The notes: generated by a model from the sequence alone, not told the origin. A stretch of 64,000 nt of DNA from UBA4486 sp041984885 (GCA_041984885.1 JBHIXH010000002.1:49183-113182); one strand, 5' to 3'; numbered from the stretch's first letter, positions 16,579 to 25,711 are shown. Numbers and translations: made by a program.

Positions 16579-18038
16579 TTTTTCTTTCGCCGTTTGCGTT
16601 CACGGCTTGCCTTTAATGTACTTTTTTCCGGTTTAAATACGGCTTTTTTATCCCCGGATTTCAATGCATGCGCAGCTTCGGTATTTTGCCTTGCTGCATC
16701 ATTTTCATCCGACAAAGCGACGCCCCATTTTAGCAACTCATCCTGCTCATAGCGTTTACCCAACTGCCAGGCAATCTGTGCCTTTGCCAGTTCCATACCC
16801 ATATAAAATGCATGGGGCGGATCATCTTCGAGTTCATTCAGCGATGGAAACAAATCATACGGGTCTGTCGCCGACACCATACCATCGCGATTGAAAACGT
16901 GTATACCCTGCTCCGAAACCTGCACGCGGTAGTTCGGGTCACGCACATCGTCGGCGAGTTCCTGAATTTCATCCGGCGTATAGACAAAAGGATTACGCGC
17001 ATGCACGGTCAACAACGAATTATCGATGCCTTTTGGCAAACTTTCCTCACGCCTGGCGGCATACATCATGCGCCTGGCCCTGTCCGCCTCACGCACGGCA
17101 GTCCGTGCATGCGGACTGACCTCGGTGGCAAGTACATCTGTGATGCCGAGCTCCGAGATAATTCCGAACAGGATGGCATTAATACCGGTTGTGTCCGCTT
17201 CCGTAAGTTCGGTCAGGTTGCCGATGCCCATCATAACGCGGATGTCCGGACATTGCTGTCGAACCGCGTGGTAGCGTAATAACGATTCGGTAAATCCGAA
17301 ATGGATCGGGTCCAGGATTGTGTCAACAATGAAGGGACGTTGCTTGTCAGAGAAAACTTCAATCAATCGATACAGCGAATCCAGATCGGCATGCGGCTCC
17401 GGTATCAGGATCGGAATGGCATCCGTTTCATCCGCAATCCAGGCGGTCGATTCATTCAGACTCAACATAAAATCGGCCCCGGCCCTGGCGCCACGGAGTA
17501 GATCGTCCGGCTCAAGAGAGTCGATACTGACGGCATAACCGGCCTGTTTCAGCGCCTGGATCGACTCTTCCAGATGAGGAAACGGCGTATCAGGCAGACA
17601 ACCGACATCGATCACATCGGCACCATCCCGGCGATACTTTTCAGCACGGTTGAGAATCTGCTGTATATCCAGATTAGGTGCATCGACAATCTCGGCAAAA
17701 ATCTGCACATCGTATTGCGACAGGTCGGGTTCAACTCCTGCCCGACCAAAAAACGTCGGTAAATCTTTCACATCGACTGTCCCCCTGACGACCGGAATGC
17801 CGAGATGATCAGATAACGATTGCAGGTCGCCGCGACACAGACCGGGTACGATTATTTTGTCGCTGCCATTCACGGTCTCCAATCGACGCTGAATCATGTC
17901 GGCCGTCATCAATGCGGCGACATTAACCCCGATATTTTTAATCGCATAACTAAACTCGGTCGGCTGCATGGATGCCAGCACACGGTGCAGGCGTTTTTCC
18001 GCCAATTTACCGGTCAAAAACAGGATGTGTTCAGTCAT
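16575..18038 (-). CDS. DUF6513-containing dihydropteroate synthase-related protein
   Basis: The 487-residue protein has an N-terminal DUF6513 region (HILFLTGKLAEKRLHRVL) followed by a pterin-binding TIM barrel (about residues 110-350), with GADVIDVGCLPDTPFPHLEE, YAVSIDSLEPDDLLRG and PFIVDTILDPIHFG. It ends in a Lys/Arg-rich tail (KASRERKRRKKK). Such proteins are found in methanogens and methylotrophs and are thought to act in tetrahydromethanopterin synthesis, distinct from folate DHPS. A canonical folP is also present at 21.5 kb, supporting a separate role. It is divergent from pqqB and heads the leftward operon. Confidence 0.88.
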   Translation of the reverse strand: MTEHILFLTGKLAEKRLHRVLASMQPTEFSYAIKNIGVNVAALMTADMIQRRLETVNGSDKIIVPGLCRGDLQSLSDHLGIPVVRGTVDVKDLPTFFGRAGVEPDLSQYDVQIFAEIVDAPNLDIQQILNRAEKYRRDGADVIDVGCLPDTPFPHLEESIQALKQAGYAVSIDSLEPDDLLRGARAGADFMLSLNESTAWIADETDAIPILIPEPHADLDSLYRLIEVFSDKQRPFIVDTILDPIHFGFTESLLRYHAVRQQCPDIRVMMGIGNLTELTEADTTGINAILFGIISELGITDVLATEVSPHARTAVREADRARRMMYAARREESLPKGIDNSLLTVHARNPFVYTPDEIQELADDVRDPNYRVQVSEQGIHVFNRDGMVSATDPYDLFPSLNELEDDPPHAFYMGMELAKAQIAWQLGKRYEQDELLKWGVALSDENDAARQNTEAAHALKSGDKKAVFKPEKSTLKASRERKRRKKK

Positions 18039-18178
18039 TTCAGCAGGTATTTTATCGTGTTAACGGCCATTTGCCGGGATTGTCGGGCTTTGCTAAATTT
18101 CCTGCCGAATTATATGCTTAGCGATGAATTCTTGATATCTACGATATGTTTTTCAGCAGTAATGAATTGCGTCCGGTG

Positions 18179-18194
18179 TGGCTGATATAAACCA
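18179..18194. promoter_or_regulatory. predicted upstream activator site for pqqBCDE
   Basis: The 16 bases TGGCTGATATAAACCA match the core of the perfect palindrome upstream of pqqA at 12 of 16 positions, including both TGG and CCA ends. Its centre lies about 187 bases before the predicted pqqB transcription start, a usual distance for an NtrC-type enhancer. A weaker repeat at 18198-18213 (8 of 16) is not convincing. Confidence 0.45.
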
Positions 18195-18260
18195 GTCTGG
18201 TGGGTGCTCAGCATCGAAAATGGATTCGAGGGACTGCACCTAGTCATTGTTGAAACCTAT

Positions 18261-18336
18261 AATTAAAATTAGATAAAAATTATAACTATATGTTTTTATT
18301 ATATTTTATATTAATTTATTTTTAGATTTTTTTATT
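18261..18336. other. extremely AT-rich tract between activator site and pqqB promoter
   Basis: Only four G or C occur in 76 bases. It lies between the candidate activator site and the -24/-12 promoter, where sigma-54 promoters often carry bent or IHF-bound DNA. No good IHF consensus was found in it. The rest of the 368-base gap (18039-18406) holds no pqqA and no other gene. Confidence 0.5.
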
Positions 18337-18346
18337 CACGGGGGAC

Positions 18347-18361
18347 TGGCACGGTTTTAGC
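18347..18361 (+). promoter_or_regulatory. predicted sigma-54 (-24/-12) promoter of pqqBCDE
   Basis: TGGCACGGTTTTAGC has the full TGGCACG -24 element and a GC at -12 with exactly ten bases between GG (18348-18349) and GC (18360-18361). The predicted start is near 18373, giving a leader of about 34 bases before the pqqB ATG at 18407. The -12 element (TAGC rather than TTGC) is slightly off consensus. Confidence 0.6.
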
Positions 18362-18406
18362 CTTGCTGGTCGATATCTTTCTCTATTCGGATAAATTTTA
18401 AATTTC

Positions 18407-19321
18407 ATGCATATACGTTTACTCGGTACCGGGGCCGGCGGAGGTTTCCCGCAGTGGAACTGCAATTGTCACAACTGCAAGAGACTTCGGTCAGGTGAAA
18501 TAAAAAGCTCTGCTCGCACCCAATCCTCGATCACTATCAGTGGCAACGGTGAAGACTGGGTGCTGTTTAATGCATCACCGGACATACGCGCCCAACTTGA
18601 GTCTTTTCCACCATTACAACCGGCACGCAAAATCCGTGACACCGGTATTTGTGCCATTGTCCTCTGCGATGCGCAGATTGACCATACGACCGGATTAATT
18701 ATTTTGCGTGAACACGATAAGCCGTGGGATGTGTATTGCACGGCTGCTGTGCATGAAGACATGACAACCGGCTATCCCATTTTTAACATGCTCAGCCATT
18801 TTCGCGGTGTGCAATGGCATGAAGTCAAAACCGACCTCTCCTCCTTTACCATTCCGAAGGCCGATAACCTGGTCTTCACGGCGGTGCCGCTGAAAAGTGA
18901 GGCACCGCCGTATTCACCGCATCGACACAATACAGTCCCCGGCGACAATATCGGCTTCAAGGTCGAGGACACGTCGACCGGCAAGAACCTGTTCTATGCG
19001 CCCGGGCTCGGCATCATCGAGGAGCATGTCTATGACTACATGAGCGAGGCCGATGTTGTACTGGTCGATGGCACCATGTGGACGAATGACGAGATGTCGA
19101 AACACGGCATCAGTGACAAACTGGCCAGCGAGATGGGTCACCTCGATCAATCGAGTAAGGGTGGCATCATGGAAACACTGAACTCATTGCAAAAACCACG
19201 GAAGATCCTGATCCATATCAACAATACCAACCCGATACTGGATGAAGAGTCTGACGAAAGGAAAGTTCTCGATGCCGCCGGTATCGAAGTGTCCTATGAT
19301 GGTATGGATATCATCATTTAA
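18407..19321 (+). CDS. pqqB: PQQ biosynthesis protein PqqB
   Basis: PqqB is a metallo-beta-lactamase-fold protein of pyrroloquinoline quinone synthesis, implicated in hydroxylation of the tyrosine-derived intermediate. The 304-residue protein opens IRLLGTGAGGGFPQWNCNCH with the NCxxC cysteines that hold structural zinc, and has DAQIDHTTGLI (replacing the usual HxHxDH), PYSPHR and MGHLDQSSKGG. Its length is typical. It starts the pqqBCDE operon; pqqA is not in front of it but at 53.4 kb. Confidence 0.95.
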   Translation: MHIRLLGTGAGGGFPQWNCNCHNCKRLRSGEIKSSARTQSSITISGNGEDWVLFNASPDIRAQLESFPPLQPARKIRDTGICAIVLCDAQIDHTTGLIILREHDKPWDVYCTAAVHEDMTTGYPIFNMLSHFRGVQWHEVKTDLSSFTIPKADNLVFTAVPLKSEAPPYSPHRHNTVPGDNIGFKVEDTSTGKNLFYAPGLGIIEEHVYDYMSEADVVLVDGTMWTNDEMSKHGISDKLASEMGHLDQSSKGGIMETLNSLQKPRKILIHINNTNPILDEESDERKVLDAAGIEVSYDGMDIII

Positions 19322-19336
19322 CGAAGAGAAATAACG

Positions 19337-20068
19337 ATGAGCGTAGAGATTCAAACACCCTGGTCAAAAGAGGAATTCGAGGCAAAACTCCGCGATAAAG
19401 AGCGGTTTTACCATATCAACCACGAATTTCATCTCCTGATGAACGACGGCAAGCTGGACAAGGAGGCCGTTCGTGGCTGGGTCGCCAACCGCTTTTATTA
19501 TCAAACCACGATCCCGATTAAAGATGCGGCTATCATGGCAAATTGCCCGGACCGTGATGTGCGTCGCAAATGGGTACAACGCATTATCGATCACGATGGC
19601 GTTGAGGGTGAAGACGGTGGCATTGAGGCCTGGCTACAACTGGCCGAGGCTGTCGGACTGTCACGCGAGGAAACACTATCGTATGAGCATGTGTTACCGG
19701 GTGTGCGTTTTGCCATTGATGCGTATCTCAACTTTGCCCGCAAAGCGACCTGGCAGGAAGCCGCCTGTTCGTCGCTGACCGAGTTATTTGCACCAAAGAT
19801 TCACCAGAAACGTCTTGATAACTGGCCGGATGTGTATCCCTGGATTGAGCAGAAAGGCTATAGCTATTTTCGCAAGCGCCTGAGTGAAGCGCGGCGAGAC
19901 GTCGAACACGGACTGGAAATCACGCTCGATTATTTCAAGACACGCGAAGACCAGGAACGGGCGTTAACCATTTTACAATTGAAGCTCGATATACTCTGGA
20001 CCATGCTCGATTGCATGTGGATGGCCTATATCGAGAAAAAACCACCGTTTCATAATTGTCAAAGATAA
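19337..20068 (+). CDS. pqqC: pyrroloquinoline-quinone synthase PqqC
   Basis: PqqC is the cofactor-free oxidase that performs the final eight-electron oxidation and ring closure to PQQ. The 243-residue helical protein has FYHINHEFHLLMNDGKL near the start, then WVANRFYYQ, IIDHDGVEG, the catalytic-region CSSLTELFAPKIHQ and KRLSEARRDVEHGLE. A GAAGAGA Shine-Dalgarno sequence precedes the ATG, 15 bases after pqqB. Its stop overlaps the pqqD ATG. Confidence 0.96.
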   Translation: MSVEIQTPWSKEEFEAKLRDKERFYHINHEFHLLMNDGKLDKEAVRGWVANRFYYQTTIPIKDAAIMANCPDRDVRRKWVQRIIDHDGVEGEDGGIEAWLQLAEAVGLSREETLSYEHVLPGVRFAIDAYLNFARKATWQEAACSSLTELFAPKIHQKRLDNWPDVYPWIEQKGYSYFRKRLSEARRDVEHGLEITLDYFKTREDQERALTILQLKLDILWTMLDCMWMAYIEKKPPFHNCQR

Positions 20069-20349
20069 TGACTGACACTCTCGACAAACAATCTGTACCG
20101 GAAATTGCACCGACATTTCGCTTTCAATGGGAAGAGGCGCAAAACTGCTATGTGGTTTTATACCCGGAAGGCATGGTCAAACTCAGCGAAAGTGCCGGTG
20201 AAATTATGCAGCGTGTTGACGGTCAAAACAGTATACAGAGCATCATTGAGGCCTTGCTGAAAAAATTTCCCGGTGCCGACCTTGAAGATGACGTAACGAA
20301 ATTTATGGAGGTTGCATATGGCAACGGCTGGATCAGAAACAAGCAGTAA
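20068..20349 (+). CDS. pqqD: PqqA peptide chaperone PqqD
   Basis: PqqD is a RiPP recognition element that binds the PqqA peptide and presents it to PqqE. The 93-residue winged-helix protein has PTFRFQWEEAQNCYVVLYPEGMVKLSESAGEI (region 13-44) and the conserved end VTKFMEVAYGNGWI. The ATG at 20068 overlaps the pqqC stop in a TAATG arrangement. An in-frame TTG at 20056 would add four residues but is less likely. Confidence 0.93.
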   Translation: MTDTLDKQSVPEIAPTFRFQWEEAQNCYVVLYPEGMVKLSESAGEIMQRVDGQNSIQSIIEALLKKFPGADLEDDVTKFMEVAYGNGWIRNKQ

Positions 20350-21478
20350 TATCAAACCACCATTGTGGCTACTGGCAGAGTTGACCTATCGCTGCCCGTT
20401 GCAATGCCCTTATTGCTCGAATCCGGTAGAGATTGCGAAATACAAGGATGAGTTATCTACCGAGGACTGGGTCCGCGTGATGCAACAGGCGCGGAAAATG
20501 GGTGCAGCACAACTCGGTTTTTCCGGCGGTGAACCCCTGGTGCGCCAGGACCTGGAAGAACTGATTCAGGAGGCGCGTCATCTCGGGTTCTACACCAACC
20601 TGATTACATCCAGTGTCGGCATGGACGAAGCACGCATTAAACGTTTCAAGGATGCCGGTCTGGACCATATTCAAATCAGCTTTCAGGCCAGCGACGAGGA
20701 ATTGAATAACTACCTTGGAGGCACGAAAAGCTTTCAGCACAAGAAAGAGATGGCACGTGTGGTCAAGGAGTATGAATATCCGATGGTATTGAACATTGTT
20801 ATCCATCGAAAAAACATCGATCAGATCCGCGATATTCTCGATATGACGGTAGAACTGAATGCCGATTACGTAGAGCTTGCCAGTACCCAGTATTACGGCT
20901 GGTCACGCATTAATGTTGACCAGTTATTGCCAACGCGAACCCAGTTAGCGAATGCAGAAAAAGTCGCAATGGAATATCAGCAGCGCTTGCAGGGAAAATC
21001 GAAGATTATCTATGTCGTGCCGGATTACTTTGAAACACGACCCAAAGCCTGCATGAATGGCTGGGGCGCGATCTTTCTAACGATAGCCCCGGACGGTACG
21101 GCGCTGCCCTGTCATGAGGCGGGCCAGTTACCGATAGAATTTCCTAACGTACGTGATCACAGTATTGATCATATCTGGAATGAATCGGACGGCTTTAATC
21201 ATTTCCGTGGCTTTGACTGGATGAAAGAACCGTGTCGCTCGTGCCCGGAAAAAGTAAAAGACTTTGGCGGTTGCCGCTGCCAGGCATTCATGATGACCGG
21301 CGATGCGGCGAACGCGGATCCGGTCTGCGACAAGTCTCCATATCATCAGGATCTGGTTGATGATGTGAATCGGATTGAGGCGATGGCGACGTCATCAGAG
21401 CCAAAGGAAAAACCGATCCTGTTCCGTAACATGAAAAATTCGAAAGCCGAAATGGAGAAACAAACAGCCGAGGTTTGA
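20318..21478 (+). CDS. pqqE: radical SAM PqqA peptide cyclase PqqE
   Basis: PqqE forms the carbon-carbon bond between Glu and Tyr of PqqA. The 386-residue protein has the radical SAM triad CPLQCPYC, the FSGGEPLVRQDL motif and a SPASM C-terminal region with C-x2-C in PCRSCPEK, plus GGCRCQAF and DPVCDKSP. The ATG at 20318 has a GGAGG at the ideal 7-base distance, so I prefer it over a TTG six bases earlier. It overlaps pqqD by 32 bases. No pqqF or pqqG protease gene is seen nearby. Confidence 0.95.
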   Translation: MATAGSETSSNIKPPLWLLAELTYRCPLQCPYCSNPVEIAKYKDELSTEDWVRVMQQARKMGAAQLGFSGGEPLVRQDLEELIQEARHLGFYTNLITSSVGMDEARIKRFKDAGLDHIQISFQASDEELNNYLGGTKSFQHKKEMARVVKEYEYPMVLNIVIHRKNIDQIRDILDMTVELNADYVELASTQYYGWSRINVDQLLPTRTQLANAEKVAMEYQQRLQGKSKIIYVVPDYFETRPKACMNGWGAIFLTIAPDGTALPCHEAGQLPIEFPNVRDHSIDHIWNESDGFNHFRGFDWMKEPCRSCPEKVKDFGGCRCQAFMMTGDAANADPVCDKSPYHQDLVDDVNRIEAMATSSEPKEKPILFRNMKNSKAEMEKQTAEV

Positions 21479-21532
21479 TGAGTCAGCTTGCTGGCTGATG
21501 TTATCCGATCATTTTCCAATAGTCCGCGGCTA

Positions 21533-22354
21533 TCAGCTGTTTTTTACCGCCCACGCCACAGCCGCAGCCTGGACATTTTCCCTGACGTCATGAACGCGGA
21601 AGTATTTCACTCCGGCCATCACTCCCAGTGCGGTCGTCGCACAGGTGGAACTGACCAGGTTTTTGGGTTCTGTTTCCTGGCAAATCGCGCCCATGAAGCG
21701 TTTGCGACTGGCACCAAGCAAGACCGGAAATCCTGTATCAACCAGTTCCTTAAGCTCAGCAATCAACTGCAGGTTATGTTCACGTGTCTTGCCAAAACCA
21801 ATACCGGGGTCAAGGATCAGATTTGATTCGTGAATACCGGCATGGATACAGGCCTCCGCCCGTTTCAGAAGAAACTGCTTTACCTCGAAAGAAACATCAT
21901 CATAGTGTGGCTCATCCTGCATTGTTTTCGGCTGCCCCAGCATATGCATAATGATGTAAGGCACTTGTTTATCTGACACCAGTGCGAGCATGTCCGGATC
22001 GTCTCTTCCGGCGGCAACGTCATTGATGATGCCTGCACCCGCTTCAAGTGCAACCCTGGCCACCTCGGCCCGGGTAGTATCAATGCTGATTCGCACTGAC
22101 TGTGGTATTCTCTCCCGACAGGCCTGAATGACATCCACCACCCTGCTAATCTGCTCTTTTGCACCTACACGCTCAGAGCCGGGACGCGTTGATTCGCCGC
22201 CGACATCTATAATTTCAGCGCCCTGTTCAGCCATTGTTATTGCATGCTCAACAGCAGATTCTATTTTAGTGAATGTTCCACCGTCTGAAAAACTGTCCGG
22301 CGTGACATTCAATATGCCTACGATAGCCGGTTTGTTTTCGGAAGAAAGACTCAT
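21533..22354 (-). CDS. folP: dihydropteroate synthase FolP
   Basis: FolP joins p-aminobenzoate to hydroxymethyl-dihydropterin pyrophosphate in folate synthesis. The 273-residue protein has all family signatures: VGILNVTPDSFSDGG, EIIDVGGESTRPG, ISIDTTRAEVA, NDVAAG, the ILDPGIGFGKT motif and LLGASRKRFMG. It overlaps the end of pip by four bases. It is separate from the DUF6513 pterin-binding protein at 16.6 kb, so the cell has both a folate and a second pterin pathway. Confidence 0.95.
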   Translation of the reverse strand: MSLSSENKPAIVGILNVTPDSFSDGGTFTKIESAVEHAITMAEQGAEIIDVGGESTRPGSERVGAKEQISRVVDVIQACRERIPQSVRISIDTTRAEVARVALEAGAGIINDVAAGRDDPDMLALVSDKQVPYIIMHMLGQPKTMQDEPHYDDVSFEVKQFLLKRAEACIHAGIHESNLILDPGIGFGKTREHNLQLIAELKELVDTGFPVLLGASRKRFMGAICQETEPKNLVSSTCATTALGVMAGVKYFRVHDVRENVQAAAVAWAVKNS

Positions 22355-23319
22355 TTAAGTATTTTGGCAAATCGATCGGTTGCAGATACCAGTGCGTCGA
22401 TCATTGCTGGCTCTCCTGCCAAATGCCCGGAGTTCGGCAACCATTGTAATGTTGAATCAGGCAATGAGTTATGCAAGAGCCAGGATGATTCGGGTAAACA
22501 GGTGATATCCTGACGACCATGAATGATATGTACCGGAACGGCAGGAACCTGGCTGATATTTAATAATATTTGATTGTCCTCAATGAAATAACGATGTTTG
22601 GCGTAATGCGTTTCTATTGATACTTCATCTATGATTTTTTGTGTTTCATCGAAATCCGGTTGTCTTTCTTCAGAATCGCTTTCTGTCACCGGCAGATTCC
22701 AGGTAACAATTCTCGTGCACCAGTCGGACCAGATCTCCGCTGCTGCCTTTTTCTCTTCCTCCGAGCCGTGATGGATCAGTTTGTAATATGCTGAAATCAA
22801 ATCGCCGCGACTGGTTTCATCAACTATGCTGTTCAATGTTTCCCATTGTTGCGGAAAGATACGACTGACACCATCTTTGATAAACCAGTCCAGATCTCTT
22901 TGTCGGGCCAGAAAGCTGCCTCGTAATATTATGCCTGATATATTTTCCGGAAAGGATTCGGCATACAACAGGGCCAGAGTTGCTCCCCAGGAACCACCAA
23001 ATAACAGCCAACGCTTGATGTCGAGCCTGTTCCGTATTTCCTCTATATCCTGAAGAATCAGATCGGTGGAATTATCGTTAACATCTCCCCGCGGTGTAGA
23101 GCGATGACAACCGCGCTGGTCGAAAATAACTATGCGGTATGTGTCAGGACAGAAATAACGTCGATGATTCGGGTTGCAGCCAGAACCGGGACCACCGTGC
23201 AGGAACACAACTGGCACACCATTCCTGTTGCCACACTGCTCGACATAAATTTTATGCGCAGACGCGGTTTTCAGGTAAAAACTGTCAAACGGTTCGATTT
23301 CAGGAAAGAGAGCACGCAT
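22351..23319 (-). CDS. pip: prolyl aminopeptidase (alpha/beta hydrolase)
   Basis: This enzyme removes N-terminal proline from peptides. The 322-residue protein shows the family motifs: VVFLHGGPGSGCNP (oxyanion region), FDQRGCHRSTP, the nucleophile elbow GGSWGATLAL with its serine, and the late HGRQDITC and NSGHLAGE supplying catalytic Asp and His. It is co-transcribed with folP. An S33 peptidase near pqq genes is worth noting, since the final PqqA peptide is trimmed by proteases, but no evidence ties it to PQQ. Confidence 0.9.
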   Translation of the reverse strand: MRALFPEIEPFDSFYLKTASAHKIYVEQCGNRNGVPVVFLHGGPGSGCNPNHRRYFCPDTYRIVIFDQRGCHRSTPRGDVNDNSTDLILQDIEEIRNRLDIKRWLLFGGSWGATLALLYAESFPENISGIILRGSFLARQRDLDWFIKDGVSRIFPQQWETLNSIVDETSRGDLISAYYKLIHHGSEEEKKAAAEIWSDWCTRIVTWNLPVTESDSEERQPDFDETQKIIDEVSIETHYAKHRYFIEDNQILLNISQVPAVPVHIIHGRQDITCLPESSWLLHNSLPDSTLQWLPNSGHLAGEPAMIDALVSATDRFAKILK

Positions 23320-23385
23320 GCTGCGTTAGTGTGAAACGCAATTAGAATAATATTAATGCTATGAAAAAATCGGACTTACAGCTTG

Positions 23386-24339
23386 TTAAATATCATTTAA
23401 TATTTCTTGCCGCTTGGTGTCGTATTCATCCTGAGTAATCAAATCTTTTGACTTTAATTCATCCAGTGTCTTTAAACGTTCTTCCAGTGAACTTTCGTTA
23501 CTGGCAACGGCACCACCCTGATTTTGTTCCATCTCCTTGCGTAACCTTGCCATTTCAAGCCGCATTTCCCGTCGTTCTTTTGCCAGCTCTGCTGACTGTT
23601 TTTCAAGCAGCCTTTTATTACTATCTTCCTGCGGGTTTTGCTTAGCCTTGATCTGAGCAAGGTATGATTCGGAAGCCAGTTTCACATCTATTACAAACCA
23701 GTCGCGGCGGGTTTTTCCTGTTTTCATATTTTCCACGCCATTCACCTTGACGATCGCCTGGTCAAACGAACCGGTACGTGAACGGCTACCGTGGCTAATT
23801 TGATAAGGCAATTTGGACTGGCCACCAGGGTCATAGACTTTTTCGAATGCATCGTTTCGGGATTGATTGTACGTTCCAATAATCAGGTTTAATTTTCCGT
23901 CTTTGTAGAATGCTCTGCCTGCATTCGCGATTTTTTTCTTCAATAATATTAACTTCGGAGAAGTCATTTCTGTAAGAAAGACGATATCCTGGTCCGGCCT
24001 GGCGCCTCTCAGGCCTTTTGCAATGAACTTGGCCAGTCGATTAATCTCACGTAAAGAAAATACCGGGGTCGAATCTCCCTCATTCGATAAATACTCCTTG
24101 TCCCAGATAATCAATGACTCGAGGGCTATAGCGATGTCTTTTTCTTCCAGATCGACCGGGTGATCATTGTTACCAAACTTGTCACTATCAAGCGGTTCAT
24201 ATTTAAAATACATGCTGTTGCCGGAACGCCAGATAACATCCTCGCCGTCAAACCATCCTTTTTTTTCCTCCTCGGCGCGCAAACCGGCTGTCGTCAGCAG
24301 AAATATAAGTAGCAGTAATGCTGGAAAGTATCGTTTCAT
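23386..24339 (-). CDS. secreted protein with coiled coil and SHOCT-like C-terminus, unknown function
   Basis: The 317-residue product has a signal peptide (MKRYFPALLLLIFLLTTAGL, cleavage near RA-E at 22). The mixed alpha/beta middle holds no recognised domain. A Lys/Glu/Arg-rich coiled coil lies at about 240-275, and the end, LEERLKTLDELKSKDLITQ followed by DEYDTKRQEIL, matches the short SHOCT oligomerisation motif. The middle contains DWFVIDVKLASESYLAQIK. It stands alone, between pip and the porin terminator. A periplasmic location is likely. Confidence 0.65.
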   Translation of the reverse strand: MKRYFPALLLLIFLLTTAGLRAEEEKKGWFDGEDVIWRSGNSMYFKYEPLDSDKFGNNDHPVDLEEKDIAIALESLIIWDKEYLSNEGDSTPVFSLREINRLAKFIAKGLRGARPDQDIVFLTEMTSPKLILLKKKIANAGRAFYKDGKLNLIIGTYNQSRNDAFEKVYDPGGQSKLPYQISHGSRSRTGSFDQAIVKVNGVENMKTGKTRRDWFVIDVKLASESYLAQIKAKQNPQEDSNKRLLEKQSAELAKERREMRLEMARLRKEMEQNQGGAVASNESSLEERLKTLDELKSKDLITQDEYDTKRQEILNDI

Positions 24340-24426
24340 AAAGTTCGAAATAGGTCTCTGTATTTCGTTTGAGTTTTGAAAGGGTGCAAAGTTTACCCCA
24401 AGACAGTAAATCCGTGAAATAACAAA

Positions 24427-24455
24427 AAAAAGGCTCCCGAATCGGGAGCCTTTTT
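24427..24455 (-). terminator. intrinsic terminator of the porin gene
   Basis: GGCTCCCG (24432-24439) pairs with CGGGAGCC (24443-24450) around a 3-base loop, flanked by runs of A and T that extend the stem and give a U-run in the leftward transcript. It lies 30 bases after the porin stop. Confidence 0.9.
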
Positions 24456-24484
24456 AAAACTACAATAACTTCTAACTAGTTGAA

Positions 24485-25675
24485 TTAGAAGAAGTAGGTC
24501 AGACCCAGTGAGAACAGATCCAGATCTTCGGCACCGTCAAATGCGGTGGTACCGTCGACATCCAGTTCCATGGTTTCATATGCACCGTACAGCAGCAGAC
24601 CGCCACCGAAATACTGGTTAACAGAGAAACCATAACGTTCTACTTCAGAACCGGTTACGCCAGCGGTAGTACCATACTGATCGTTGTAGCTACCATATTG
24701 ACCGGCAAGAACCGTAGCACCCGGGCTGAACCACTCACGCTTGATACCGGCTTTGAACCAGTAAACGTCAGAGTCGTCCTGAGCGGTGACCGGAAGGCCT
24801 TCACCTTCTGCATCTTCGTTCTGGTAGGCAACGGTACCGAACAGACCCGTTTCCGGATCCATCAGACCAAGCTGTACCTGGAAGATTTCGGCTTCATCAT
24901 AAACGCCAGTTGTACCGGCTGCGGTAACACCCTGGTTGATGGTATAACCCATATCCAGGTTGGTGGTGATACGACCCAGTTGACCTCTGTACTTGGCAGC
25001 GATGTCGTAGATATCGTCATTCGCGTACGAGACTGCGACGCTAACCGGACCGAATGCAGGCAGGTCATAACGAATCGCTTCACGGTAGATACCGTTACAG
25101 TCAAGACCGATACCGGCACCACCCAGGTTTTGACACTGGAGGAACGTGCCCCAGGTGCCGCCACCGGTGCTGTTACGCAGGCTGAAACCGTTGCCACGGA
25201 AGACAACACCAATTGAATCCCAAAGCGTCAGAGTCGGGTCTGCCAGAACAGCAATGTTATCCGTCGGAGTTGATTGCAAACCAACGGTGACTTTACCCCA
25301 GCCACCTGAAACATAGATACTACGTCCCAGAGTCGTGGTTGCAGTCAGAAGGTTGGTTGAATTGTCGAAAACGTCATTCTGGTTAGTAAAAATCGGCTGC
25401 GTACCAGCTGAACCCTGAGGCTCCAACGTGATGTCGAAACCAGCGGTCCAACCGTTCGGCAGATCCTGGGAACCAGAAAATGTAATACGTGAGCCGAGTG
25501 TTACACCATTGTCAGAATGCACAACAGCGTCACTGCCTGCACCGTCATCATAGAAGATCATGCCTTCGTTCAACCAGCCTGAGATGCTGACCTCGCCTGC
25601 CATTGCAGACAGAGGCAACATGCTCGCAGCTGCGACTACACATGCTTTTTTAACAAGTTTGTTACTCATTTTCAT
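24485..25675 (-). CDS. general porin, 16-strand outer-membrane type
   Basis: The 396-residue protein has a signal peptide (KKACVVAAASMLPLSAMAG) and amphipathic beta strands throughout, starting EVSISGWLNEGMIFYDDG and ending SLGLTYFF with the C-terminal phenylalanine needed for outer-membrane assembly. Asp/Gly-rich turns and a GGWGKVTVGLQST segment follow the Gram-negative porin pattern. Two in-frame starts exist. The second ATG, at 25669, is better spaced from the GAGG upstream. Strong terminator and a long AT-rich leader suggest high expression. Solute preference cannot be read. Confidence 0.88.
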   Translation of the reverse strand: MKMSNKLVKKACVVAAASMLPLSAMAGEVSISGWLNEGMIFYDDGAGSDAVVHSDNGVTLGSRITFSGSQDLPNGWTAGFDITLEPQGSAGTQPIFTNQNDVFDNSTNLLTATTTLGRSIYVSGGWGKVTVGLQSTPTDNIAVLADPTLTLWDSIGVVFRGNGFSLRNSTGGGTWGTFLQCQNLGGAGIGLDCNGIYREAIRYDLPAFGPVSVAVSYANDDIYDIAAKYRGQLGRITTNLDMGYTINQGVTAAGTTGVYDEAEIFQVQLGLMDPETGLFGTVAYQNEDAEGEGLPVTAQDDSDVYWFKAGIKREWFSPGATVLAGQYGSYNDQYGTTAGVTGSEVERYGFSVNQYFGGGLLLYGAYETMELDVDGTTAFDGAEDLDLFSLGLTYFF

Positions 25676-25711
25676 TACCTCGGTATTGGTTTGTATTTAA
25701 GTCCAACATTG

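Noticed and set aside
18146..18190. 14-codon frame upstream of pqqB considered as pqqA
   Set aside because: The product MFFSSNELRPVWLI lacks Glu-x-x-x-Tyr; the real pqqA is at 53429.
18198..18213. second activator site upstream of pqqB
   Set aside because: Only 8 of 16 bases match the operator core and the spacing (19 bases) is not two helical turns.
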